Of a DNA stretch of 64,000 nucleotides, positions 17,926 through 25,207 are shown in pieces. The notes beneath the pieces were generated by a model that was not told where the DNA came from, searched no databases, and saw only the letters and a list, made by a program, of their open reading frames with translations. The stretch is from AC-49 sp963766605 (GTDB lineage Bacteria; Actinomycetota; Thermoleophilia; Solirubrobacterales; Solirubrobacteraceae), in contig CAVYAT010000002.1 of NCBI GenBank assembly GCA_963766605.1, positions 1-64,000 of the forward strand, read 5' to 3'. Position 1 is the stretch's first letter; each line of letters begins with the position of its first letter. The position numbers and the translations under genes were made by a program.

Positions 17926-17956
17926 CCGTCTGGTCCGTCGGATTTCCGCCAGACGG
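17926..17956 (-). terminator. Possible hairpin terminator after the aminotransferase gene
   Basis: Arms CCGTCTGG and CCAGACGG (8 bp, perfect) enclose a 15-base loop, just beyond the aminotransferase stop at 17958. No T run follows, so it may be a weak intrinsic or processing hairpin. Confidence 0.4.
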
Positions 17957-17957
17957 G

Positions 17958-19325
17958 CTAGCCGGTGATCGCCGCGGCGAACTCGCCGAAGACCTCGACG
18001 TAGTGGTCGATCGCCTCGTCGGTGTGGGTGATCGACAGGGTCCACTCCTCCTCGCGGCCCGGGGTCATGAAGATGCCGCGGTTGAGGTTGAACAGCCACG
18101 CCAGCTCGGACAGCTCGGCGTCCTGGTTCTCCTTGAAGGTCGCGTAGTCGACGATCTCGACCGGCGAGAACGTGACGCAGCCCTTGGAGCCGATCCCGAC
18201 CGGGTAGCCGGGCAGCGCGTGCGTGTCGATCACCGCCTGGCAACCCTTGAGGATCCGGTCGTTGAGCTGGTCCAAATGGGCATAGGCCTCGGGCGTCATC
18301 ACCTCGAGCAGGTTGGCCCGCGCGGCGGCCATGCCGAGTGGATTGCCGTTGTAGGTGCCGACCTGGTAGACGGTGCCGTCCTCCACGACTGCGGCGATCT
18401 CTTCGCTCATGCCGATCGCGCCGGTCGGCAGCCCGGCGCCGAGCGCCTTGGCCAGCGTGACCATGTCCGGCAGGACGCCGAACTTCTCGACCGCCCCGCC
18501 GGCGGCGATCGCCAGGCCGGTCTTGACCTCGTCGAAGATCAGCACGATGCCGTGGCGCTGCGTGATCTCGCGAACCGCTTCGAGGTACCCCGGCTGCGCC
18601 AGCACGACGCCGAGGTTCATCATCGCCGCCTCCATGATCAGGCAGGCGGGCTTCTGGCCCTCCGCCGCGAGCTGCGTGAGGCGCCGGTCGAGGTTCTCGG
18701 CGTCGTTGAAATGCACGGCGTGGGTGAGGTCGACCGTCGCCTGCGGGATGCCCCCGCCGTAGGGCAGCGACGCCGGCGCCTCGCGTGGGCCGATCTGGTC
18801 GTACTCGACGCCGATCGAGACCATGACCGCGTCGTGGTGGCCGTGGTAGGAGCCGAAGATCTTCATGATCGGGTCGCGCTTGGTGAACGCGCGGGCGATC
18901 CGGATCGCGTCCATCGTCGACTCCGAGCCGGAGTTCGTGTAGCGCCACTTCGGCAGGCGGAAGCGCCGGGCGAGCTCCTCGCCGACGACGACCGCGTCTT
19001 CGGTGGGCGCGGCGAAATGGGTGCCGAGGCGGTAGCGCTCGGTCACCGCGCGGCCGATCGCCGGGTGCGCGTGGCCCTGGACCATCGAGCCGAAGCCGTT
19101 GTGGAAGTCCCACAGCTCGTTGTGGTCGACGTCCCAGACCTTGGGACCGTCGCCGCGCTCGAGGTACAGCGGCCACGGGTCGCGCGACTGGTAGCTCGAG
19201 GCGACGCCGCCCGCGAGGGTCTCGTTGGCGCGCCGGTACATCTCGGCCGAGCCACCGGTTCGCTCGTCGAGCGCCTCGGATTCGGTATGTGTCAGTTCGG
19301 CCAGCCGCTCGCGATCGATCGCCAT
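17958..19325 (-). CDS. Class III PLP-dependent aminotransferase (glutamate-1-semialdehyde aminomutase-like)
   Basis: The product has 455 residues. The class III fold is clear: NSGSESTMDAIRIARAFTKR at the cofactor phosphate site, GSYHGHHDAVMVS, FDEVKTGLAIAAGG (cofactor-binding Asp) and the lysine in MVTLAKALGAGLPTGA that forms the Schiff base. It is longer than HemL and has an N-terminal extension, so it is more likely a catabolic or biosynthetic aminotransferase or aminomutase than the heme-pathway enzyme. The ATG at 19325 begins a hydrophilic helix. The ArsC/Spx-like gene lies 24 bases upstream on the same strand. Confidence 0.88.
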   Translation of the reverse strand: MAIDRERLAELTHTESEALDERTGGSAEMYRRANETLAGGVASSYQSRDPWPLYLERGDGPKVWDVDHNELWDFHNGFGSMVQGHAHPAIGRAVTERYRLGTHFAAPTEDAVVVGEELARRFRLPKWRYTNSGSESTMDAIRIARAFTKRDPIMKIFGSYHGHHDAVMVSIGVEYDQIGPREAPASLPYGGGIPQATVDLTHAVHFNDAENLDRRLTQLAAEGQKPACLIMEAAMMNLGVVLAQPGYLEAVREITQRHGIVLIFDEVKTGLAIAAGGAVEKFGVLPDMVTLAKALGAGLPTGAIGMSEEIAAVVEDGTVYQVGTYNGNPLGMAAARANLLEVMTPEAYAHLDQLNDRILKGCQAVIDTHALPGYPVGIGSKGCVTFSPVEIVDYATFKENQDAELSELAWLFNLNRGIFMTPGREEEWTLSITHTDEAIDHYVEVFGEFAAAITG

Positions 19326-19349
19326 GGGGTACGACGCTAGCGGATCGGG

Positions 19350-19697
19350 TCAGTCCAGCAGCTCGAGCACGCGGTCGACCGGGCGGGCGAGCACGGCTCG
19401 ATCGCCCCGCACGACGATCGGCCGCTGGACGAGCGCCGGGCGGGCGACCATCTCCGCGATCAGGCGGTCTTCGCTGAGATCCGCGGGGTCAAGCCCGATC
19501 GCCGTCGCTTCGCGGGCCCGCAGCAGGTCGTGGGCGCTGCCGCCTGTCTTGGTGATCAGGCCGCGGAGCTCGGGCTCGGTGAGTCCGGTGACGTGGTACT
19601 CGACGGCGTCGAAGTCGATGCCGCGCTCGTGGAGCAGCAGCGCGAGGTTCTTGCACGTCGTGCAGGTGTTCTTCTCATAGACGGTCAACTCGGCCAT
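19350..19697 (-). CDS. ArsC/Spx/YffB family protein
   Basis: The product has 115 residues with a thioredoxin-like fold. The N-terminal redox motif is C-T-T-C in YEKNTCTTCKNLALLLHERG, and the C-terminal ARPALVQRPIVVRGDRAVLA with RP(V/I) is the family signature. The CxxC resembles Spx or YffB more than single-Cys arsenate reductases, so either a glutathione/mycothiol-linked reductase or a regulator is possible. No arsenic resistance genes are nearby. It is probably co-transcribed with the aminotransferase downstream. Confidence 0.87.
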   Translation of the reverse strand: MAELTVYEKNTCTTCKNLALLLHERGIDFDAVEYHVTGLTEPELRGLITKTGGSAHDLLRAREATAIGLDPADLSEDRLIAEMVARPALVQRPIVVRGDRAVLARPVDRVLELLD

Positions 19698-19745
19698 GAC
19701 GGTGACGCTACACCGCCATCGGCCAGCACGGCGGGGTCTACCCGA

Positions 19746-20195
19746 TCATGGCCGCCGTGGCGGCGTAGCGTCGCGGAACGCGAGCAGGTCCTCGATCGCC
19801 GAGCGCATCGCCTCGAAGCGCCGCTCGCCGATCGCGGCCGACCACTCGCGCTCCAGCGCGCCGACGGTCGCGCGGATGAACACCAGCGCATCGTGGCCGC
19901 GCGGGGTCAGCGTGATCACGCGCCCGCGGCTGGGGTAGACGCTGGGGCCGCGCTCCAGGTAGCCGCTGTCTTCGAGCCCGCGCACGAGGTGGTTGATCGC
20001 CTGGCGGCTCATACCGGCGCGCGCGGCGAGCACCGACGGCCGCTCGCCGTCCGGCCCTGGGTACTGGAGCACCGCCAGGTGTTCTGCGCGAATGTCACGG
20101 AACTCGCTGCCGGCCAGCGCCTCGTGGATCCGGTCGCGCGCGTGCTGCCAGAGCACCCGCATCTGGGGTGAAACGAGCTCTGATCCGGAGGGCAT
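19746..20195 (-). CDS. MarR family transcriptional regulator
   Basis: The product has 149 residues with a winged helix-turn-helix: LAVLQYPGPDGERPSVLAAR, then AGMSRQAINHLVRGLEDSGY (recognition helix) and the wing PSRGRVITLTPRGHDALVFI. The ATG at 20195 is chosen because the frame upstream is arginine-rich and runs through the palindrome at 20226-20248. MarR proteins bind palindromes as dimers and are usually released by phenolics or oxidants. The palindrome just upstream is a strong candidate operator for autoregulation. It lies downstream of the ferredoxin reductase gene on the same strand. Confidence 0.88.
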   Translation of the reverse strand: MPSGSELVSPQMRVLWQHARDRIHEALAGSEFRDIRAEHLAVLQYPGPDGERPSVLAARAGMSRQAINHLVRGLEDSGYLERGPSVYPSRGRVITLTPRGHDALVFIRATVGALEREWSAAIGERRFEAMRSAIEDLLAFRDATPPRRP

Positions 20196-20225
20196 TCTGG
20201 GCTTGACTCCCGCGTAAGGTCGCTT

Positions 20226-20248
20226 TACAAGGGGTCTGACCCCTTGTA
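20226..20248. promoter_or_regulatory. Perfect 23-bp palindrome, candidate MarR operator
   Basis: Arms TACAAGGGGTC and GACCCCTTGTA flank a single central T. The site is 31 bases upstream of the MarR start codon. The one-base centre is too short for a hairpin loop at full stem length and fits a dimeric protein site better than a terminator. Confidence 0.6.
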
Positions 20249-20290
20249 CCGAGACTTTACGACGTGGAGAGGACCGGAGCCGCCGGGCGC

Positions 20291-21525
20291 CTAGGACGAA
20301 CCCGCGGCGAGCTCGTCCAGTGGCACGTCGGGGTCGGTGAGCCGGCTGCGGTCGACCGGGCGTCGCGACCGGATCAGCGCCTGCACGTGCTCGTTGACGT
20401 CCCAGACGTTGACGTTCATGCCCGCCACGACACGATCGTTCTCGATCCAGAACGCGACGAACTCGCGGGTCGCCGGGTCGCCGCGGAACAGCACCTCGTC
20501 CCACGAGGTCGTGTAGCCGGAGTACTCCATGCCGACGTCGTACTGGTCGGAGAAGAAGTAGGGCAGCTCCTCGTAGGCGACCGTCCCGCCGAGCATGTTG
20601 CGCGCCGCCACCGGCCCCTGGTTGAGCGCGTTGGCCCAGTGCTCGACGCGGATCCGGTGGCCGTAGAACGGGTGCATCGCGTTGGCGATGTCGCCGGCCG
20701 CGAACACGGCGCGCGCGCTCGTCTGCAGGTACTCGTCGACCAGCACACCGTTGTCGGTTGCCAGCCCGGCGCCCTCGGCCAACCCCGTGCGCGGAGAGAC
20801 GCCGACGCCGGCCACGACGAAGTCGGCCTCGATCACGCGTCCGTCGCCGAGCCGCACGCCGCTCACCGATCCGTCGCCGACGACCGCCTCGACCGTGGCG
20901 CCGCCGATGAACGTCACGCCATGGTCGACGTGGATGTCGCGGTAGATCGCTCCGAGTTCGGGCCCCAGCACGCGCTCGAGCGGCAGCTCGCTCATCTCGA
21001 CGATCGTCACCTCGCAGCCGCCCTGGCGCGCCGACGCCGCGACTTCGGCGCCGATCCAGCCGGCGCCGATCGTCACCAACCGCCCGCCCGCGTCGATGCG
21101 CTCGCGGATCGTGTCGGAGTCCTCGACACTGCGCAGGCTCAGCACGCCGTCGAGGTCGGCGCCCGGCACCGGAAGGCGGCGAGGCTCGGCCCCCGTCGCC
21201 AGCAGCAGCCGGTCAAAGCCGACCTCCTCGCCGCCGGCCAGCGTCAGCCGGCGGCCGTCGGCGTCCAGCGACTCGACCGTCGTCGACAGCCGCAACTCGA
21301 TGTCGTGCTCGGCGTAGAACGACTCGTCATGCACAAACGGCTTGGCCTCGGCCTCGCCGCGCAGATAGTCCTTGGACAGCGGCGGGCGCTCGTACGGGCG
21401 CAGCGCCTCCTGGCCGATGAGCAGCACGCGGCCATCGAAACCCTCCTCCCGGAGGGTCTCGGCCGCTTTGGCGCCAGTGAGGCTGGCGCCGACGATGACG
21501 AAGGTCTGTGATCGGTCGTGGGCAT
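20291..21525 (-). CDS. NAD(P)/FAD-dependent ferredoxin reductase (frameshift near the start)
   Basis: From GTG 21427 down to 20291 the frame gives 378 residues of a ferredoxin/rubredoxin reductase-like flavoprotein: RPYERPPLSKDYLRGE, the NAD-binding TIGAGWIGAEVAASARQGGC, ARAVFAAGDIANAMHPFYGH, and a reductase C-terminal domain ending near DEL. The first FAD fold, FVIVGASLTGAKAAETLREE, is encoded upstream in the same frame, but no start codon precedes it. An ATG at 21525 (MPTTDH) lies in the neighbouring frame. One missing base at about 21508 would join them. The enzyme would pass electrons from NAD(P)H to a ferredoxin or oxygenase; no ferredoxin is adjacent. Confidence 0.83.
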
Positions 21526-21554
21526 GACGGATATTGGCGTCGGGCGCCTGGACC

Positions 21555-21578
21555 TTCTTACCCCCTCGCGGGTAAGAA
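21555..21578. promoter_or_regulatory. 24-bp palindrome between ferredoxin reductase and sigma factor genes
   Basis: Perfect 9-bp arms TTCTTACCC and GGGTAAGAA are separated by CCTCGC. It lies in the 81-base gap between two divergent genes, 30 bases upstream of the reductase start and 29 upstream of the sigma start. It is a candidate shared operator for both. Confidence 0.55.
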
Positions 21579-21606
21579 ATCGCGCGACCGTGACGCGAAC
21601 GATGTG

Positions 21607-22272
21607 ATGAGCGCCACCGCTGCTAGCGTCGCTGACGTCTCCGCCGCCTTCACCGACACCGGATCGCAGGCCTGGATCGACGCCCTGCGCGGCGACCGCC
21701 ACCCTCGCGAGCGCGCGATCGCCGAGCTGCACGGCCTGTTGCTGCGCGGCGCCCGTTTCGAGGTCGCCCGCCGGCGCTCGTCGATGAGGGCTGGGACGGC
21801 GACGACCTCGACGACCTCGCCCTGCAGAGCGCCGACGACGCGCTCGTCGCCGTGCTGGCCAAGCTCGACGACTTCGAGGGCCGCAGCCGCTTCACGACCT
21901 GGGCCTACAAGTTCGTGCTGCTCGAGACGTCGGTCAAGTTGCGCCGCCGCCCATGGCAGGGCCGCGAGCTGGGGCTGGAGCCCGAGCAGTGGCCGCTGCA
22001 TGCCGACGGGCGCGCCTCCCCGGCCGACGACGCCGAGCGCACCGAGCTGCTGGACGCGGTGCGCCGCGCGATCGCCACCGAACTGACGCCCCACCAGCGC
22101 GAGGTGCTCGTCGCGGTCGCGCTCAATGACGTGCCGATCGACGTGCTGGCCGAGCGCCGGGCAGACGACCCGCGGCGCGCTCTACAAGACGATCCACGAC
22201 GCCCGCCAGACCCTGCGCCGCCGCCTGCGGGCCGCCGGCCACACCCTGCCCTCGGAAGGAGACCCGCGATGA
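21607..22272 (+). CDS. RNA polymerase sigma-70 family (ECF-like) factor, two frameshifts
   Basis: The protein sense runs from ATG 21607 (MSATAASVADV) to TGA 22272 but changes frame near 21775-21781 and again near 22157-22160. Joined, it gives region 2 (DDALVAVLAKLDDFEGRSRF, then TTWAYKF and KLRRRPW) and region 4 (LTPHQREVLVAVALNDVPID, then TTRGALYKTIHDARQTLRRR). This is a typical sigma factor of about 220 residues directing RNA polymerase to a small regulon. Its stop overlaps the ATG of the anti-sigma gene (ATGA, 22269-22272). The shifts preserve all motifs, so sequence error is more likely than decay. Confidence 0.78.
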
Positions 22273-22491
22273 GCGACGAGCTTCTGGCCCGCCTGCTCGG
22301 GCCCCGACGGCCCCGAGCTGACGTGCGAGCAGTGCTTCGACGAGATCGACCGCTACGTCGAGATCGAGGTGGCCGACGGGCGCCCGCGCGCCGACGAGCA
22401 CGTGCCCGGCATGCGCGCCCACCTCGAGGGCTGCCAGGCGTGCCGCGAGGAGCACGACAGCCTGCGCGCGCTCGTCGAGCAGCAGACGTAA
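22269..22491 (+). CDS. Zinc-binding anti-sigma factor (zf-HC2/ZAS), one frameshift
   Basis: ATG 22269 opens MSDELLARLLG; after an apparent extra C in the CCCC run at 22302-22305 the frame continues GPDGPELTCEQCFDEIDRYV and ends at TAA 22489-22491, about 73 residues. HLEGCQACREEH contains the H-x3-C-x2-C zinc motif of ZAS anti-sigma factors such as RsrA, in which oxidation of the cysteines can release the sigma factor. There is no membrane helix, so it is soluble. Overlap with the sigma gene supports a sigma/anti-sigma pair. Confidence 0.75.
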
Positions 22492-22546
22492 GAAGCGCCG
22501 GCGGCGCGACGCCAACGCAGTCACACCGACCGTAGGAGGTTCACCG

Positions 22547-23043
22547 ATGACCACCACCGACGCACCCCCGATTCCGCGTTCGCAGCCCAGCACCCCGCCG
22601 CGCCCAGCACTCCCGCCGCGCCCGCCGCCGTCGCCGTCGCAGGCCACCAGGCGTTCTGGCTGCTGCGCGTCGCCTTCACCGTCGCGCCGATCCTGTTCGG
22701 CATCGACAAGTTCTTCAACTGGACCGTGCACTGGCCCGACTACCTGGCCGGCTGGGTCAACGACATCGTCCCCGGGACCGGACAGCAGCTCATGCACGCG
22801 ATCGGCGTGGTCGAGATCGTCGCCGGCCTGCTCGTCGCGTTCGCGCCGCGCATCGGTGCGTTCGTCGTCGCCGCGTGGCTGGGCGGCATCGTCCTCAACC
22901 TGCTGACGGTCGACCCGCCGCGGTTCTACGACATCGCGCTGCGCGACTTCGGGCTGATGCTCGGCGCACTCACCCTCGGGCGGCTGGCGCTCGCGGTCGT
23001 GCCCGCGCGCCAGCGCGGGGAGCTGCCACGCCGGCCGTGGTGA
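22547..23043 (+). CDS. DoxX-like membrane protein, one frameshift in the N-terminal linker
   Basis: A strong AGGAGG (22534-22539) precedes ATG 22547 (MTTTDAPP). The frame shifts at the C5 run 22565-22569, after which an Ala/Pro-rich linker leads to FWLLRVAFTVAPILFGIDKF and three more helices (VVEIVAGLLVAFAPRIGAFV; WLGGIVLNLL; FGLMLGALTLGRLALAVV). Four helices and the length match the DoxX/YkgB group of small inner-membrane proteins, some of which take part in redox or thiol stress handling. It follows the anti-sigma gene by 55 bases and is probably a member of the same operon and regulon. Confidence 0.72.
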
Positions 23044-23049
23044 CGTCGG

Positions 23050-23077
23050 GGCGGGGCGCCGGCGCTGGCGCCCCGCC
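23050..23077 (+). terminator. GC-rich hairpin after the DoxX gene
   Basis: Perfect 11-bp arms (23050-23060 and 23067-23077, GGCGGGGCGCC against GGCGCCCCGCC) surround a six-base loop GGCGCT. It lies seven bases after the DoxX stop and ends before the next start at 23090. No clear T run follows. Confidence 0.6.
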
Positions 23078-23089
23078 TGACGGCCCGTC

Positions 23090-25207
23090 ATGCTTTCGGC
23101 GATGGGCGACCGGAGGTCATGCGCCGTCGCGGTGATCGCTGTACTCGCCGCCGGCCTCGGGGCGCGGGCGCCCGTCGCCGGTGCGATCCCACCTCCGTTC
23201 GGCGGACTGACCGAGACGCAGTGCGTCAGCGAGGACGCCGGCAACGGCTGCGTCGCGGGCGATGGGATCGGCCAGGCGCGGATGGTCGCCATCAGCTCCG
23301 ACGCCAAGAACGTGTACGTCGCGTCGGGAACCGGAGGCGGCGGAACGGGCGGCGCCGTCGCGGCGTTTGCCCGCAACCCGACCACCGGCGCCCTGACCGA
23401 GCTCAACTGCGTGGCCGCCACGGCCGGGCGCGGCTGCGCGACGGCGGCCAGCGGTCTGAGCGCCGCGTGGGGCGTCGCCGTCAGCCCCGACGGCGCCACG
23501 ATCTACGTCACGTCGCCGACGTTCGGCGGCGGGTCGGTGGCCGCGTTCGCCCGCAACCCGGCGACCGGCGCGATCGGGTCCGAGCTCGACTGCGTCGCCG
23601 AAACGGCGACCGGGACCTGCGTCGGTGGCCGCGGGCTGACCAACGCCAAGGGCGTCGCGGTCTCCAACGCCGCCGTCTACGTGAGCGCCGCCGACCTCGT
23701 CCACGGCGGCCTGGCGAGCTTCGCCCGCGGCGCCGTGACCGGCGCGCTGGGCAGCGAGACCGCGTGCTTCAACTCGCTCGGCAACGACATGTGCACGACC
23801 GACCCGTTCGCCGCCGATCCGGTCGCGGTCGCCGTCGCGGCCGACGGGCGTGCCGTCTACGCGGTGTCGGCCAGCGGCGCGACGACGAGCTACGTGACCT
23901 CCTACCTCGTCGACCAGGCCGGGCGCCTGTCGACGCGGATCGGCTGCGTCGTGTCGAGCCCGACGCCGGTGGCCGGCTGCGTGGCCGGCAGCGAGGGCTT
24001 CGACGGGCCGGGCGACGTCGCGGTCGCGCCCGACCACCGCGTCTACGTCGCGGCGCCCGGCGGCGACAACATCAGCGGCGACTCCGGCGGGCTGGCCGGG
24101 TTCTCGGTCGACGCGAACACGTTCGGGCTGACCGGGATGATCAACTGCGTCGCGACCGACGCACCGGGCTGCCCCGCACCGTTCCAGCGCAACCTCGAGC
24201 TGGCCGAGGGCGTCGCGGTGAGCCCCGACGGGCAGCAGATCTACGCCGCCGCCCAGGGCACCGACGAACCGACCAGCGGCACGGTCAGCGCATACACGCG
24301 CAACGCCGGCAACGGCGCCATCGGCAGCCTCATCAACTGCATCGGCGAGGACAGCGGCGACGGCTGCATCGCCGGCGACGGGATCGCGAACGCGTCGTTC
24401 GTCGCGGTCAGCCCCGAGGGCCGCAACGTCTACGTCGGCGACGGGTCCGGCGGAGGGTCCAACAGTGGTGGCGTCACCACGTTCGCCCGCGAGATGGCGC
24501 CCGTCTGCACCAGCACGACCGCGACCGTCCAGGCCGGCGCCGACGTCGCCGTCGGGCTGACGTGCAGCGACCCCAACGGCGACCCGATCACCCGCACGGT
24601 GACGATCGCCCCCGGCAGCGGCGTGCTCAGTGCGATCGATCAGGTCAACGGCAGCGTGACCTACACCGCCAGCGCCCTGGCCACCGGCGGCGACACGTTC
24701 ACGTTCACCGCCAGCGACGGCGCGCTCACCTCGGCGCCGGCAACCGCGACGATCACCGTCACCCAGATCGGATCGACGCCGCACCGCAACACCGCGCCCG
24801 ACACCAACATCACGGGCCTGCACCGCCGCGTCAAGGCCAGGTCACTGACGAAGTTCACCGGCACCGCGTCCGACGACGTCCGCGTCGCCAAGGTCGAGAT
24901 CGCGCTCGTGCACGCGACCGCAGGCGCCCACGCCGCCCGGCGTTCGACGAAGCACAAGCCGCACCCCGGCTGCCGGCAGCTGTCGAGCCGAGGGACGTTC
25001 CTGAGCTCGACCGCCAAGAAGGGAAAGTGCGCACCGACCGTGTGGCTCAAGGCGACGGGGACGGCGAAGTGGAGCTACCGCCTGCGCAAGCGCCTGCCCG
25101 CCGGCAGCTACACGCTGTACGCGCGGGCGACCGACAACGCCGGGCTGCGCGAGCCGTCGTTCAGCGCGGCCGACCACAACCGCGTCAGGTTCACCGTCAA
25201 GCCTTAG
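23090..25207 (+). CDS. Secreted seven-bladed beta-propeller protein with C-terminal Ig-like domains
   Basis: The product has 705 residues. After a signal peptide (SCAVAVIAVLAAGLGARAPV), seven repeats of about 60 residues each carry the pattern C-x(7-11)-C, then a hydrophobic strand VAVSPDGxxxYVAS and FARNPxTGAI, as in lactonase-like/YncE propellers. A cadherin-like Ig segment (DPNGDPITRTVTIAPGSGVL) and a C-terminal surface domain (KRLPAGSYTLYARATDNAGL) follow. An enzyme role is not shown; binding or lactonase-like activity is possible. A second ATG at 23102 is an equally good start. The 3' end overlaps the convergent gene by 11 bases. Confidence 0.82.
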   Translation: MLSAMGDRRSCAVAVIAVLAAGLGARAPVAGAIPPPFGGLTETQCVSEDAGNGCVAGDGIGQARMVAISSDAKNVYVASGTGGGGTGGAVAAFARNPTTGALTELNCVAATAGRGCATAASGLSAAWGVAVSPDGATIYVTSPTFGGGSVAAFARNPATGAIGSELDCVAETATGTCVGGRGLTNAKGVAVSNAAVYVSAADLVHGGLASFARGAVTGALGSETACFNSLGNDMCTTDPFAADPVAVAVAADGRAVYAVSASGATTSYVTSYLVDQAGRLSTRIGCVVSSPTPVAGCVAGSEGFDGPGDVAVAPDHRVYVAAPGGDNISGDSGGLAGFSVDANTFGLTGMINCVATDAPGCPAPFQRNLELAEGVAVSPDGQQIYAAAQGTDEPTSGTVSAYTRNAGNGAIGSLINCIGEDSGDGCIAGDGIANASFVAVSPEGRNVYVGDGSGGGSNSGGVTTFAREMAPVCTSTTATVQAGADVAVGLTCSDPNGDPITRTVTIAPGSGVLSAIDQVNGSVTYTASALATGGDTFTFTASDGALTSAPATATITVTQIGSTPHRNTAPDTNITGLHRRVKARSLTKFTGTASDDVRVAKVEIALVHATAGAHAARRSTKHKPHPGCRQLSSRGTFLSSTAKKGKCAPTVWLKATGTAKWSYRLRKRLPAGSYTLYARATDNAGLREPSFSAADHNRVRFTVKP

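Noticed and set aside
17355..19340. Long plus-strand open frame over the aminotransferase and membrane protein
   Set aside because: It is Asp/Arg/Val-rich without motifs and entirely antisense to genes with clear family features.
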